Source of the DNA: Symbiodinium natans
Lineage: Eukaryota > Sar > Dinophyceae > Suessiales > Symbiodiniaceae
Reading direction: 5' to 3'
Assembly: GCA_905221605.1 (NCBI GenBank)
Contig: CAJNDS010002144.1
Coordinates: 16,001 to 80,000, forward strand
Length of the DNA: 64,000 nucleotides
In this document: positions 1-12,046 of the stretch, one piece after another
Layout: every line of letters begins with the position of its first letter
Numbering within the stretch: position 1 is the stretch's first letter
Program-made: the position numbers and the translations under genes
The notes under the pieces: model-generated
What the model was told of the DNA's origin: nothing
Seen by the model: the letters and a program-made list of their open reading frames with translations, nothing else
The model's database searches: none

Positions 1-500
1 GCCCTGAGCCCTAAACTAAACCCTAACCCCTAAACCCTACACCCTAAACCCGAAGCAAATACAATGCCAAAATGCCAAAAGCCCCAGAACCCGTCAACAC
101 CCCAGGCGTCTCCCACAAACTGGTGGCCCGGGCGGAGTTGTAGCCTCCTCTAAACTTCAGGTGCTGCTTCAGCTCCTGACAGGTTTAGGGTTAAGGGTTT
201 CCGGTTGAGGGGGGGGGGGGGGGGACGGTTGTTTTTGGTTAGGGGTTGAGGGTTTAGGGCTGAGGGATGTTGAGGGTTTTGAGATCTTGTTGGGGCATAT
301 TCAGGGTCTTGGGGTGTAGCTGGGGCTGTTTATGGCAAGTGTAGGGGCACCGCGCCGACTCAGGACGCAAGTCGAACTCATCCTGCGCCACTGTAAGCCG
401 CAGCAAGCCGGGAACACCGTGGACCCGATACCCCAAACCCCTGAGCCCCTAAACCCTAAACCCTAAACCCTAAACCCTAAACCCTAAACCCTAAACCCTA
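1..500. repeat. Degenerate telomere-type repeats at the window start
   Basis: Starts with CCCTAAA units carrying many substitutions. A clean run of about eleven CCCTAAA heptamers lies at about 443-503. Between them are a poly-G tract (about 208-223), a TTTAGGG-like patch (183-270) and a short GC-rich core (about 300-430). I see no gene. The orientation would suit a left chromosome end, but the repeats are too degenerate and too interrupted to claim one. Confidence 0.8.
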
Positions 501-945
501 AACCCCTAGAACCCCTAAACCCGTCAAACCCCAAAACCTCCCAAACCCCCAAACCCAAAAACCCCTAGACCCCCAGACCCAAAACCCCTAAACCCCCAAA
601 GCCCCTGAACCCCCAAACTCACAAACTCACCCATAACCCTAAACCCTAAACCCGAAACCCTTACACCCTAAACCCTAAACCCTACACCCTAAACCCTAAA
701 CCCTAAACCCTAAACCCTAAACCCTAAACCCCTAGAACCCCTAAACCCGTCAAACCCCAAAACCTCCCAAACCCCCAAACCCAAAAACCCCTAGACCCCC
801 AGACCCAAAACCCCTAAACCCCCAAAGCCCCTGAACCCCCAAACTCACAAACTCACCCATAACCCTAAACCCTAAACCCGAAACCCTTACACCCTAAACC
901 CTAAACCCTACACCCTAAACCCTAAACCCTAAACCCTAAACCCCC
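501..945. repeat. 226-bp tandem duplication of telomere-like DNA
   Basis: The block beginning AACCCCTAGAACCCC at 501 recurs at 727 with essentially the same sequence. It includes irregular units such as GTCAAACCCC, CTCACAAACTCACCC and ACACCCTAAACCC. The period is 226 bp. Identity of the irregular units shows a recent segmental duplication, not independent heptamer growth. Confidence 0.8.
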
Positions 946-1072
946 TTAAGCCATCCCAGCTGGGACCTGCGCGGTCCACCGCGGCGCCGCGGCACCGCAG
1001 AAGAGCTCCTGGAGCTCCCAAGCCTCCGACGTCTCCCGATTCTGTGAAGGTTTAGGTTTTAGGGTTTAGGGT

Positions 1073-1104
<32 letters not shown>

Positions 1105-2700
1105 GGCTGAGGGCTGAGGGTTGAGGGTTGAGGGTTGAGGGTTTAGGGTTTAGGGTTATGGTTTCGGGTTGAGGGTTTAGGGTTTAGGGTTTATGGTCTA
1201 AGGGATTAGGGTGTAGGGTTTCGGGTTTAGGGTTTTTGGGGCAGGGGATGTTTAGGGGGCAGGGGGTTTTAAGGTTAGTATCTGGGGGGCTTTAGGGTTT
1301 AGGGTTCAGGGTTCAGGGTTTCGGGTTTAGGGTCTAGGGTTAGGGTTCGGGTCGGGCTTAGGGGCTTATAGCACTCGACAAGCAAGATGAGTTAGCCTAT
1401 GGGGTTGCAAGGGACTTTGGTTGAAATGCACCCTATCCAAGCACGTGAGACACCGGAGTGCCCTCCCCCAAAAGGCCTGCTTGGTTAGGGTGCGGTACTG
1501 TAGGGATTTGAGGGTTGAGGGTGTTTTGAGGAAGCGACCTCTAATGCTTAGTAGGGATTGAATTCATAACCCGGGGTCTAACCCTAAACCCTAAACCCCA
1601 AACCCTAAACCCCTGAACCCTAAACTTTCAATCTTTCAATGGGCCACAGGTGTTTTCAGCTCGTCAGGAGCGTGCCTCGAACGCCCAGATTGCCGGGGAG
1701 TCACAAACCTCAGAAGGACTCCAGGCGTTGTGAGGTAAACCCTAAACCCTAAACCGTAAACCCTATAAACCCTATAAACCCTAAACCTAGACCCTAAACC
1801 CTGAACCCTATAAACCCTAAACCCTATAAACCCTAAACCCTAAAAGCCTTAAACTTCCTAAACCCTAAGCCCGAATCCAGCCCAAAGGGCAGTGGACCCG
1901 AATCAATAGGGCCGTGCGGGGTGCTTCAGAGGGCTTCTGCGAATGTGGATTCAAGTTCCCCCCGAAACCCAAAACCCTTCGGGTTTAGGGTTGAGGGTTA
2001 GGGTGGTGCTTCCGGGTTCAGCAACACAAGCTAATTGAACCCCAAAGCTCTGACCCCAAAATCCCAACAACCCTAAGCCCTATATCACCTTGATCAATGG
2101 CACGTGGCTGCCCAACCCTGATCCCTTTAAGGCCCGAAAAGCCCTCAGCCCTACAATCCCCGGAAGCAGAACACTCTTCAAGCTCAAAGCACCGTGGCGG
2201 GATCTCTCGACTCAGAGCGCTAAAACCTGAGCCCCCTGAACCCTAAACCCGGGCACACTTTTTGCGGGCTGTTACATTGCACAAAGCCCCCCCCCCCCCC
2301 CCCCCCCCCCCCCCGCACTGGCATCGGTGCTCTTGAACCCTAAACCTTGTAAACCCTAGCCTAAACCCGAAACCCCTTTTTGGAGTTTACTACATGTGTC
2401 GCCGGTTTTGGCCAGCCCGAACGACCGCTTTGCCAAATGTGTCGCCCGGTTTTGGCCACCCCGAATGACCACTTGGGGCTTCATTTCGTTGAGGGCCGTG
2501 CGTCCTCCACACCCGCACGGAAGGCGGCGACCTCGCACCATGGGTTCAAAAGGGGGTTTACGAAAATTGGGGACCCCTAAATACGAAATCTAGGGTATAT
2601 AGGGGTTTAAGATAAGAAAAGAGGGGGCCTCTCACATAGTAGGATTGTAATAAGGACCCCAATAAGGTACCCGTAGGGTTTGGGGGCTGGGTACATGAGC
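946..2700. repeat. Mosaic of degenerate telomeric patches and short cores
   Basis: Contains a G-rich patch with TTGAGGG and TTTAGGG units (about 1047-1345), C-strand patches near 1580-1625 and 1737-1860, a TTTAGGG patch near 1980, and a poly-C tract (about 2286-2314). Short open frames at 2356-2593 overlap on both strands and show no protein family signal. No gene is called. Confidence 0.6.
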
Positions 2701-2701
2701 T

Positions 2702-3390
2702 AAAACCCTAAACCCTAAACCCTAAACCCTAAACCCTAAACCCTAAACCCTAAACCCTAAACCCTGAGCCCTTCTAGGCCCTTACGATTTGTGACGTTTG
2801 TCGAGGAGCTCGGTGTTGGAGCTACCTGGGAGCCAGGGTGCCTCCGCTGCTAGCTGCTACCGGTGCTAACATTCGATGAAGGTGTGGTAGCGTTCAACCC
2901 TAAACCCTAAACCCTAAACCCTAACACCCTTCAGGGCAATGAGGAAATCGATGAAGCTCCTCTACCCTTTGCTTGTCTTCGGCGGCTAGAGGAACCAGAG
3001 CCGTGCAAAACCTCAAGCCGAGCCCAAACCCTAAACCCTAAACCCTAAACTCTAAGCCCTAAGCCCTAAACCCTAAGCCCTAAGCCCTAAGCCCTAACCC
3101 TAAACCCTAAACCCTAAACCCTAAACCCTAAACCCTAAACCCTAAACCCTAAACCCTAAACCCTAAACCCTAAACCCTCAAGGCTGAGACCGCTCAGCCT
3201 CAAAAAGCCCAAAACCCCAAGCGACTCTTCAACACTCTTCAGCCGAGAAGGAGTTGAAGCCCTAAGACCCTAAACCCTAAAACCCTAAAACCCTAAAACC
3301 CTAAAACCCTAAAACCCTAAAACCCTAAAACCCTAAAACCCTAAAACCCTAAAACCCTAAAACCCTAAACCCTAAACCCTAAACCGAGCG
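2702..3390. repeat. CCCTAAA arrays and a homogeneous CCCTAAAA octamer array
   Basis: Clean CCCTAAA arrays lie at about 2703-2766, 2897-2925, 3027-3055 and 3100-3178, separated by GC-rich cores of about 90-130 bp. From about 3268 to 3368 the unit changes to the octamer CCCTAAAA, repeated about 12 times, then returns to the heptamer. The switch of unit length inside one array points to local amplification of a variant. Confidence 0.85.
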
Positions 3391-4860
3391 TGTAGGGCCT
3401 ATGATGCGCCAAACCTAAATCTCAAAGCCAGTCTCTTGAGTCAAAGGTGTCTCTGACATTATCTTCTGAGGCAACGCTCGTACCGAATAGAAGGCTTGTA
3501 GAAGGGGGTCTATATATGGTACGGAGGACTACCGAAAGTGAGGTGGGCCTAGACTCCCTAGACCCATACGCCCTGATACGCCTTGTGCACCACATGTGTC
3601 CGACACGCCTTATACACCCTTGATCCCCCCAAAACCCCCCAAGCAGTACCTGCTTAAGAACCCCACCCCCCCCCCCCCCCCCGCCCAAGAAAAATGAAAC
3701 ATATTCTTCCTTATATGGGCAATATAGGGATTGTTACACAAAACTGGAGGGCTCTTAAGCATATAGTAGCCCTCAATTCTGTCTCTTGGCTTGCCTGGTG
3801 AGCGATGCCGTCTTTCAGCCACCATTGCGCTGCATACTCAACGAAGTCCTGCGATGCTGGGGTGTTTGGGATCTAGCCCTAAATCCTGAACCTGAAACCC
3901 TAAACCCTTGGCTTTAAGCTTCGGGTCAACTCTAAACCCAAACGCTCTTGATAACGATGGGCCTTCTCCGTAACACCTTTTCATCTTAATGCCACTCCAG
4001 TTTTGTAAGTGACTACCCTAATACCTAAACCCACTTGGTACGGGTTGGCCAAGAGATCAGCGATTCGGCTCAACAACCCCAATCACCACCCACCCCCCCG
4101 CCCCCCCAACCAAACAATCAGGGTTGAGGGTTTATAGGGCTTAGGGGTTGAGGTTTTAACTGTAAACCCTTGTCATCCCAGGCAGTTGGGCTTTGTACAA
4201 TCTACACGACCTGTTGAGATCCTGAGCTGCCTGCTACATCTCTGCAGCCCCCCCCCCCCCGTACCCGTTATGGTTGTAGGGTCTTTCGGGTTCAGGCGTC
4301 TGGCTTAGGGCTCAGGGCCCTACACCCCTAAACCCTAAACCCTAAACCCTAAACCCCAAACCCCAAACCCTAAACCCCAAGAAGGCCAAGTTTTCAGGGC
4401 TTCGCTTGGGTTCCTCTTTTCTTTCGGACCTATTTTTAGCTGGCGGGCTCCCACCTCGAGGTTGTCGATGGTGAGTCGGCCTGAAAGTAACTATGCCACA
4501 AGTGAGGGCTTCATTCGAAGCCTAAACCCTAAACCCTAAACTCTAAGCCCTAAACCTTAATGTGGCCCCTTACCTCTTTAAAACGGGTAGAGAAGGGGTA
4601 TATAAGGGACCATGTAACTACGTACCCTGAGATTCATCCATGCAAGAAGGCGAAGACCCTTCTGCTGTAAAGCCCCCAACCCTCCTCCCACCCGCCTCCA
4701 ATCCACCCCCCTCCCCCCAAAAACACGAACAAAAGCCCTCCAATCCAAAATCGCGAACAAACACACTTTGAAAGCCTAAGATAGATCCTGAACCCTGAAC
4801 CCTCAAGCACGTAAAAGCTCCTGAACCCTCAACCGTAAACCCTAAGAAAGCTTAGGATAG
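3391..4860. other. No gene seen; mosaic with poly-C tracts
   Basis: Mostly unassigned sequence with short telomeric patches (3890-3905, 4323-4375, 4515-4555) and poly-C tracts (about 3665-3682, 4248-4260). Open frames at 3422-3825 and 4578-4806 cross poly-C or telomeric DNA and have no family signal. A fragment near 4572-4622 (GGGACCATGTAACTAC) matches one end of the hairpin element at 39817-39941. Confidence 0.5.
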
Positions 4861-5205
4861 ATCCTGACCCCTCAACCCCTCAACCCCTCAACCCCTCAAC
4901 CCCTCAACCCCTCAACCCCTCAACCCATCAACCCCTCAACCCCTCAACCCCTCAACCCTAGACCCTACGATCCCCGAATGCTCCGAAACCCCCTGAACCC
5001 TAAACCCTAAACCCTAAACCCTAAACCCTAAACCCTAAACCCTACATCCCCGAATGCTCCGAAACCCCCTTTCAAAGCTGGGGAGGAACTCCCGCACCGA
5101 GTACCGGACGCTCAGCGCCGCCCTCGCACAGCTCCATGCCTGGTTGCAGGGTTTAGGGTTTAGGGTTTAGGGTTTGGGGTTTAGGGTTTAGGGTTTAGGG
5201 CTACA
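4860..5205. repeat. CCCCTCAA octamer array and a telomere-flanked core
   Basis: About 4866-4958 is a tandem array of the octamer CCCCTCAA (about 11 units), followed by CCCTAAA units (4990-5044). A GC-rich core (5045-5147) is then closed by TTTAGGG units (5148-5200). The core is therefore flanked by telomeric repeats in inverted orientation. Confidence 0.8.
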
Positions 5206-5390
5206 ACAAGACACAGACCCCTAACACAAAGCCTACAGGTCCAGCGTTTCGAGTGCAACACTTGGGTCGTGGAACTTATGATCAAGGGCTTCTTGATTTT
5301 TGGGCCCTAAACCCTACGTAAACCCTAGACCCCAAACCCTTTGGGGGGTGTTCAATAACGTTTAGGAGCGTTGGACCCCCAAGCTCCCTG

Positions 5391-5510
5391 GGTAGTTCCA
5401 TGGTCCCTTAGAATGGGCCCTTAAATGGGAACCCCGTATATGCCCCGATATACCCTTCAAAACCCAAGGGCCCATACTTCAGGACCCTTTAAAGAAAGGT
5501 AAGGGATCAT
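5391..5510. mobile_element. Hairpin element, family C, truncated copy
   Basis: Begins GGTAGTTCCATGGTCC and contains GGGCCCATAC, CCCAAGGGCCC and related blocks. The same order appears in the full copy at 39817-39941, so this is a second, diverged copy. The right end lacks the GTAACTACC terminus, so it is probably truncated. Confidence 0.5.
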
Positions 5511-5771
5511 CTGAAGCGCCAAAGCCCGAACACCAAGGCCACCGACCCCTGAAGCCTGAAACTTCTGAAGCCCTGAACCCTAGACCCTAAACTCTAAACC
5601 CTAAACCTTGAACCTCGGAGGCTTGTTTGTAACCATGGGTCGCTAAACTGGAAGAAACCTGAATGATGAGGTGAAGGAGGGTTTAGGGTTTAGGGTTTCG
5701 GGTTTCGGGTTTCGCGTTTGGGTTTAGAGGGTTCAAGGGGGGAGCTTGGGAAGCTTTACAGAGCACTGGGG

Positions 5772-5851
5772 AGTACTCAGGAACACTGGGACACTTCCCC
5801 CGAGTAAGGGGCAGAGTACGGACACCATGTGTCCCACAGTGTTCCTCTACT
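5772..5851. mobile_element. Short hairpin element with inverted ends
   Basis: The first 23 bp (AGTACTCAGGAACACTG..., 5772-5794) are nearly the reverse complement of the last part (GTGTCCCACAGTGTTCC..., 5829-5851). The loop is about 34 bp. This is the geometry of a miniature inverted-repeat element (MITE). Only one clear copy was seen in the window. Confidence 0.55.
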
Positions 5852-7199
5852 AGGAGGTTCAGGGTACTTTATAACCCAAGCTGGAAGTAGGGTTTAGGAA
5901 TCCCATACTGTTCCTGTACTTAGGTTTTCAGTGACCCAGGGAAAAATAGTACATACTTTTTGTGCTGCTTAACTGATATTATCGGGAACCCAGAACCCAA
6001 AAGCGTAGAAAGCATATACTGCTGAACAGCCTACGTAGCCTAGACCCCCTATTATTGAATGCAGACAGTCCATTGCCTGAGGTGCCCGTCTCCAGGAATG
6101 AGCAGTGTTGGGCATACCTGGTTTCCCAACGCTCTACTCTCCGGAATAAAAACTCGAGGACAAAGCTTCACCCCCAAACCCTAAACGCTAAACCCTAAAC
6201 CCTAAACCCTAAACCCTAAACCCTAAACCCTAAACCCTAAACCCTAAACCGCTCTTGCATATATAATGTAAATGTTAATGACTTTGTGGGCAAGGTCACA
6301 TATTTAGCAGGCAAGGTCATACATCTAGCGGGCAAGGTTATATATTTAGCGGGCAAGGTCATAAATTAAGCGGGCAATTTAATCAGCCCCATGGGTTTGG
6401 GTATCAGGGCTTAGGGTTCTAAGGAACAGGTTCAGGGACGAGTGCTTAGGGTTTAATTGGGGGCCAAGAGTTTGGGTTGCGTGTGAAACTTTTTATTTTC
6501 TTAATGGTATGTGATTCTCTGGGTGGGTGGGTGCTTTTCGGGCGCTTGAAATGCTGCTATCCTAGCGAATGCTTGAACTTTGAGATGCTGAACCCTAAAC
6601 CCTAAGCCCTAAGCAATAAGCCCTAAACCCTAAACCCTAAACCCTAAACCCTAAACCCTAAGCCAATTTCACGAACAGCCGTGCGCGACTTCAAGACCCG
6701 TCCCCTACCCTCTTTAAACTCCAAACCCTTAAAACACCCTGAAGCCAACCTAACCCTAAACCCTAAACCCTAAACCCTAAACCCTAAACCCTAAACCCTA
6801 GTCCCTAAACCCTAAACCCTAAACCCTAAACCCTAAACCCTAAACCCTAAACCCTAAACCCTAAACCCTAAACCCTACGCTGGTTGCTACACCTACTCTC
6901 TGGCCCCCGCAACCCAAGCAGGAGTTTGGGGTTTGGCGGAACGCCCTACATGCCCTCAGGGCCCCAGATATCTGTAGAGTCCATACCTGGGCCCTAAATT
7001 TGGGGTTGTCAACCCAAACCCTAAAACCTAAACCCTAAACCCTAAACCCTAAACCCTAAACCCTAAACCCTGTACACCATACAGGTACATGGACGCTGAT
7101 GGGGAATACACGTCGTCCACAAAAACCGACCGATCGCTCTTGTCGTTGCACTTTGGACCCTTAAAGGCTGTACCAGGGTTTAGGGTTTAGGGTTCGTAC
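5852..7199. repeat. Mosaic with several CCCTAAA arrays
   Basis: CCCTAAA arrays lie at about 6176-6250, 6596-6662, 6752-6880 and 7016-7070. A short direct repeat (GGGCAAGGTCA spacing about 25 bp) occupies 6285-6375. The segment 6482-6595 is related to 25745-25855 (shared TTCTTAATG, GATTCTCTGGGTGGG and GCTGAACCCTAAACCC). No gene seen. Confidence 0.65.
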
Positions 7200-7268
7200 C
7201 CTTGCCTTTTGGGAACCCCTTTTACAAACCTTTAAGGTAGTCTAAGGGCCTTAGGGGCCCCTTTTCAA

Positions 7269-7418
7269 GATCCTTAGGGTAGCATAAGGGCCAGATTCGG
7301 AGTATATTAAGGGGGAAACCTCTTAGAAGCACAGCCTTAGGGGATCCTGAAGGTAACATAAGGGCCACATTAGGAGTATGATGAATAGGGAAACCTCTTA
7401 GAAGCACAGCCTTAGGGG
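7269..7418. repeat. Two-copy 74-bp tandem repeat
   Basis: Units start at about 7269 and 7343 and share CATAAGGGCCA, GGAGTAT and CCTCTTAGAAGCACAG. A degenerate third start may lie just upstream (7225-7268). The minus-strand open frame here (7222-7407) only reflects the repeat. Confidence 0.7.
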
Positions 7419-10333
7419 TCTTAAGCCCTTGATCGCTTGTGAGGTCCCAGCTCGTTGAAGCTCATCTCGCCTGCAGCGCCCTTGGCCTGGTCGTGGCTCT
7501 TCGCATTTTGGTGATTCGTTTTCTGTTTTTCTTTTTTTTTTGCGGGGGCGGGGGGGGGGGGGGGGGGGGGGGTTAGAGTTTGGGGTTTGGGTCTAGGCGT
7601 CTAGGGGTCTAGGGGTCTTGGGTCTCGGGGTCTAGGGGTCAAGGGGTCTAGGGTCTAGGGTCTAGGGTCCTTTCTGTTGGGGTTTATGGTTTTGGGGTTT
7701 AGGTGGGGGTCTTTAGGATTGAGGGTTTTTCCGGGGTGGGCCTTTTGGTTCTTGGCTTTGGGCATCTTTCCTTTTTTATCGTTAGCAGACATTGTTGAGC
7801 TGTTAACACTATTCGGCGAAACCCGAAACCCTAAACCCTTGCCCTAAACCCTAAACCTGCACCCTAAACCCTGAACACAACTAACTTTTTTAGGTTGTTC
7901 AGGTCTCGGTTTTGGGCTTAGGGCTATTCATGGCGGACACAAATTGAAGCCTGCCCTGAACCCTGAACCCTAAACGTTTTTCCTTCAGTTGCCACGATAG
8001 TCATAGAACAACAGTATGCTGGATTTGAGGGATGCTGCTTAGATTCAACCCTAAACCCTAAACCCTTAACCCTAAACCCTAAACCCTGAACCCTAAATCC
8101 TAAACCCTAAGGGGGCTCCAAACCTGCCTGAATTCGCCCCTCCGGCCGGCAGCTCCAGGCAACATGAGCCCTAAACCCTATAAAACCCTATGATAAGGAT
8201 TCACCTTCGATGCCCAAAACGACTAAACCTTAATCCCTCAGTTGCAAAAAATCGATAGGCCTTTAACTACAAACCCCCGTTTCTTGAACAATGGCTCGCA
8301 GGAAAAGAAAATGTTGCAAGTGTGAAATTGAATCGAACCAGGTGTAAAATAGGGACAGCACTGATGACCTTGCGTATCTTCTGCTTACTAAGTTCCGTGA
8401 GCTACAACCCTAAAACCTAGACCCTAAGGCCTAAGGCCCAAGCCCTGAACCCTAGACCCTAAGGCCTAAACGCTAAACCCTAAACCCTAAACCCCAAACC
8501 CCAAACCCTAAACCCTAAACCCTAAACCCCAAACCCCAAACCCCAAAAACCCTAAACCCTAAACCCTACCCCTAAGCTCAACCCCAGGCTTCAGCACTCC
8601 CGCCTGTAGGTAGGTTGCGCCCCACCCAGATGCGGTAGCTGCCTTCTGCCTGCGGACCGGCCCTGAACATCCCCCTAGGGTTTAGGGTTAAGGTTTAGGG
8701 TTTAGGGTTTAGGGTTTAGGGTTTAGGGTTTAGGGTTTAGGGTTTAGGGTTTAGGGTTTAGGGTTTTAGGGTTTGGGGTTCAGGGCTTCGGGTTTAGGGT
8801 TTAGGATTTAGGGTTTCGGGGTTTAGGGTTGAGGGTTGAGGGTTTCCATAGGGTCTACAGGCGTTGGTTTTGGCCCGGCTGTGGGCTTGATAAAGTTCAG
8901 GCTTTGGTTTTTGGGTTACAGTCAACGGCTTAGGGTTGAACTACAGGATTTTGGAGGTATAGGGACAGAATACACACACACACACATAGACATACATGCA
9001 TAGAGAAGCAACAGCGTAAGAAGAACGATGCGAAGCGATGCGCAACAACTCTCACACCCAGCTCCTCAGCCCTAAGCCACGTAAGCCCTAACCCTAAAGG
9101 TCCCTAAACCCTAACCCTAAACCCCAAACCCCAAACCCCAAGCCCCAAGCCCTAAACCCTAAACCCTAAACCCCAAACATGCCCTAAAGGATATGCTTGG
9201 GCCTTATATCTCGCGTCGATACCATGACGTTCGGCCAAAGATGGCCAAAGTATATATGCGGCGATTGTTAGAAAGGCGCATGGACCGTTAGGCGAAAACC
9301 TAAGTCCTAAACCACTTGGGGTTTAGGGTTTAGGGATTAGGGTTCAGGGTTTAGGGTTTAGGGTTTAGGGTCTAGGGTTTAGGGTTTAGGGTGCAACATC
9401 GTCACCCCGGAGCCTCTCAGCCGGCGGCCGCCCGCGCTGTGCCAAAGCAAAGGCCGCGGCGGCGCCGACAAATTCGCCAGACCATCCGTCGCCTATCCAG
9501 AGAAGTCTGAGTTGGGTTTCGGGTTTCGGGCTTCGGGTTTAAGGGTTTAGGGTTTAATTGAGGTGCAGGGGTAGGGTGTATTCGATGTAGGGTTCGGTGA
9601 TTGTGGCGTTGATGGTTTAAAGGGTTTGGGGTCGGAGCGGCTTGTGCTGACTTTCTTTGGGGTTTAGGGTTTAGGGTTGAGGGTTTTAGGGTTTAGGGTT
9701 CGGGTCGATTCCAAGCTGATTCGTTGCAAAATGCGCGTCCTCTTCGCAGTTTGAGGCTGGAGGAGTTGCTTGAAGCCAAAACCCTAAACCCTGAACCCTA
9801 AACCGAAACCCTCAAAGCCAAAACCTTAAACCCTAAACCCCAAACCCTACAAACCCCAAACCCCAAACGAATTTCAACTCCGACAGCTCAGAACAGCTCT
9901 GAACCCTCTAACCCCCCTCCCCCCCCCAAACCCGAAGCCCGGCCCCATAAACCCTGAACCCTAAACCCCTAAACCCCAAAACCCAAAACCCCAAACCCTA
10001 AACCCTAAACCCTAAACCCCGAGGCCCGCCTGGGTTTGGGAGAGCCTTCAGGGGCAACTCCGCACCCAGCGTGGCCTCACAGATAAAGTGGAGGCATGCT
10101 CTGGGGGGGTTTAGGGTTTAGGGTTTAGGGTTTATGGTTTAGGGTTTAGGTTTAGGTTAGGGTTTACAGGGTTTTAGGGTTTAGGGTTTGGGGCTGGGGT
10201 TGGGGGATTCGGGTGTTTAGGGTCTATAGGGGTTATGCTGGAATTGTTGTAATGCGAGGATCATATAACTGTCCCAAAGACCAAGCTATGACAAAGGTCA
10301 CCCACCTCCAGCGTTCTAGGTTGTAGGTTTTGT
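7419..10333. repeat. Telomeric mosaic with poly-G tract
   Basis: Poly-G at about 7549-7572; CCCTAAA and CCCCAAA patches at 8460-8568; TTTAGGG array at 8677-8830; mixed CCCTAAA/CCCCAAA at 9100-9175; TTTAGGG at 9317-9390; CCCTAAA at 9960-10019; TTTAGGG at 10106-10150. Two cores (8569-8676 and 10020-10105) are flanked by CCCTAAA on the left and TTTAGGG on the right. No gene seen. Confidence 0.65.
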
Positions 10334-10610
10334 CCCTAAACCCTAAACCCTAAACCCTAAACCCTAAACCCTAAACCCTAAACCCTAAACCCTAAACCCT
10401 AAACCCTAAACCCTAAACCCTAAACCCTAAACCCTAAACCCTAAACCCTAAACCCTAAACCCTAAACCCTAAACCCTAAACCCTAAACCCTAAACTAAAC
10501 CCTAAACCCTAAACCCTAAACCCTAAACCCTAAACCCTAAACCCTAAACCCTAAACCCTAAACCCTAAACCCTAACCCTAAACCCTAAACCCTAAACCCT
10601 AAACCCCTAA
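10334..10610. repeat. Long clean interstitial telomeric array (CCCTAAA)n
   Basis: About 277 bp and nearly 39 heptamers with only a few interruptions (CTAAACTAAACCC near 10494, CCCTAACCC near 10571). It is among the longest and cleanest C-strand arrays in the window. Neighbouring cores are unrelated to each other. Confidence 0.95.
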
Positions 10611-11943
10611 AGCGTGAAGAGTTTTCGCATGGTGGACACTCGATTCGATGACGCCTCTGAGAGCAGGAACCTGATTGAGCCTCACAGCTACGAATCCTCA
10701 GAGTGTACACCCAACCTGACCTAAACCCTAAACCCTAAACCCAAAACCCAAAACCCAAAACCCTAAACCCTAAACCCAGAACCCTGAACCCTAAATCCTA
10801 AACCCTAACCCCGAAACCCGAAACCCTAAGCGGCCCTTTGTTGGCTTTATGGGATGTTTCAGGAATACTTCTCAAAGGGTTTGAAGAGGGGCCTCCAAGA
10901 GCCGCAGATCATCAGGACTCGTAAAACGCGCCAGCACGTCAAGCTGCGCGGAAAGTACGACTTCGGTGCTGAGAAGCCTTATGGCTCTCAACTCACCTAA
11001 GCTTTATGGGGTATTCTGGCTAGAGGCCCCAAAGTCTAAACCCTAAGTACCGGCCACCCAAGACAGAACGCTAAACCCTAAACCCCCTGAAACCTTAAAC
11101 CCTGAACTACCCCGAAGGCCTACATCCCTACACAATCAACTCGAGACGCTGAAGCCTCCACCCGAAACCCTCAATCTTCTTAACCCTAAAAGAAGATTCC
11201 GAAATTATGGGTAGCTTATTGGGTCCTTTGTTAAGGGGGGGCTACTATTTGGGGATCTATATTGCGGGTCCCTATTTTCGTAAACCCCTAAATCTACCTA
11301 AAACCCTAAAACCCTAACACCCTAACAACCTTATCCACCATAAAATCCTAACTCACTAAAACCCTAAACCCTAAAACCTTAAACCCTAACGCCCTAAAAC
11401 CCTAAACCCCAAGCCCTCAACCAGCCGAGGAAGACCCTGAAACCCTAAGACCCTAAGACCCTAAGACCCTAAACCCTAAACCCTAAACCCTAAACCCTCA
11501 GTGGCCTCAAAGAAGTAGGGGCACAGCGGGATCGGGACAATGAAGCCGTCCTCGGCTGGGTTTAGGGTTTAGGGTTTATGGTTTAGGGTTTAGGGTTTAG
11601 GGTCTAGGGGTTGACAAATGGCAGTTTGGAGTTTAGGTGTTACAGGCCTTATGGTATGTAGGTTCTAGGGCTTTTGGTCTCAAATTTAAGGTCTTGCGTT
11701 GACGGTTTGGGGTTGAGGGTTTTAGGGTTTAGGGTTGGGGTTGAGTTGAGGTTCTATAGGGCTTCGGGGTACTCCGGCAGAGTTTGGAAAGCTTAGGGTC
11801 TACCATGTGTTTTGGGAAACGAAGCGTGTGGTCTTCTCAGGGAAAAAACCTTCTTGTACCCAATAGCCCCACACCTGCCGACATTGCTACCCTCCAGCTG
11901 CCTGGAAAGCACTTGAGGGTCTTTACTGAGTCAGGTCTACAGC
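10611..11943. repeat. Telomeric mosaic
   Basis: CCCTAAA, CCCAAAA and CCCTAAG variants at 10720-10830, 11295-11400 and 11430-11498; TTTAGGG at 11558-11610 and 11710-11740. A 59-bp core (11499-11557) sits between inverted telomeric arrays. No gene or RNA gene recognised. Confidence 0.6.
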
Positions 11944-12046
11944 CTTAGTTGCTGAGCTCAGAAGCCCCAAAAAAGTGTACACTTTCACTTCTACACGAGA
12001 TCATCGTATCCCAAAAAGCGTAGAGTGTACACATTCAGCTACTAGG
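11944..12046. mobile_element. MITE-like hairpin, family B, copy 1
   Basis: The left end CTTAGTTGCTGAG is the imperfect reverse complement of the right end CATTCAGCTACTAG. The inside shares GAAGCCCCAA, ACACTTTCA and GTATCC blocks with a second copy at 19635-19740. Two copies with the same ends and about the same length support a small non-autonomous transposon family. Confidence 0.6.

Noticed and set aside
1-60. True chromosome end at the left edge
   Set aside because: Orientation fits, but the first units are degenerate and similar patches recur across 47 kb.
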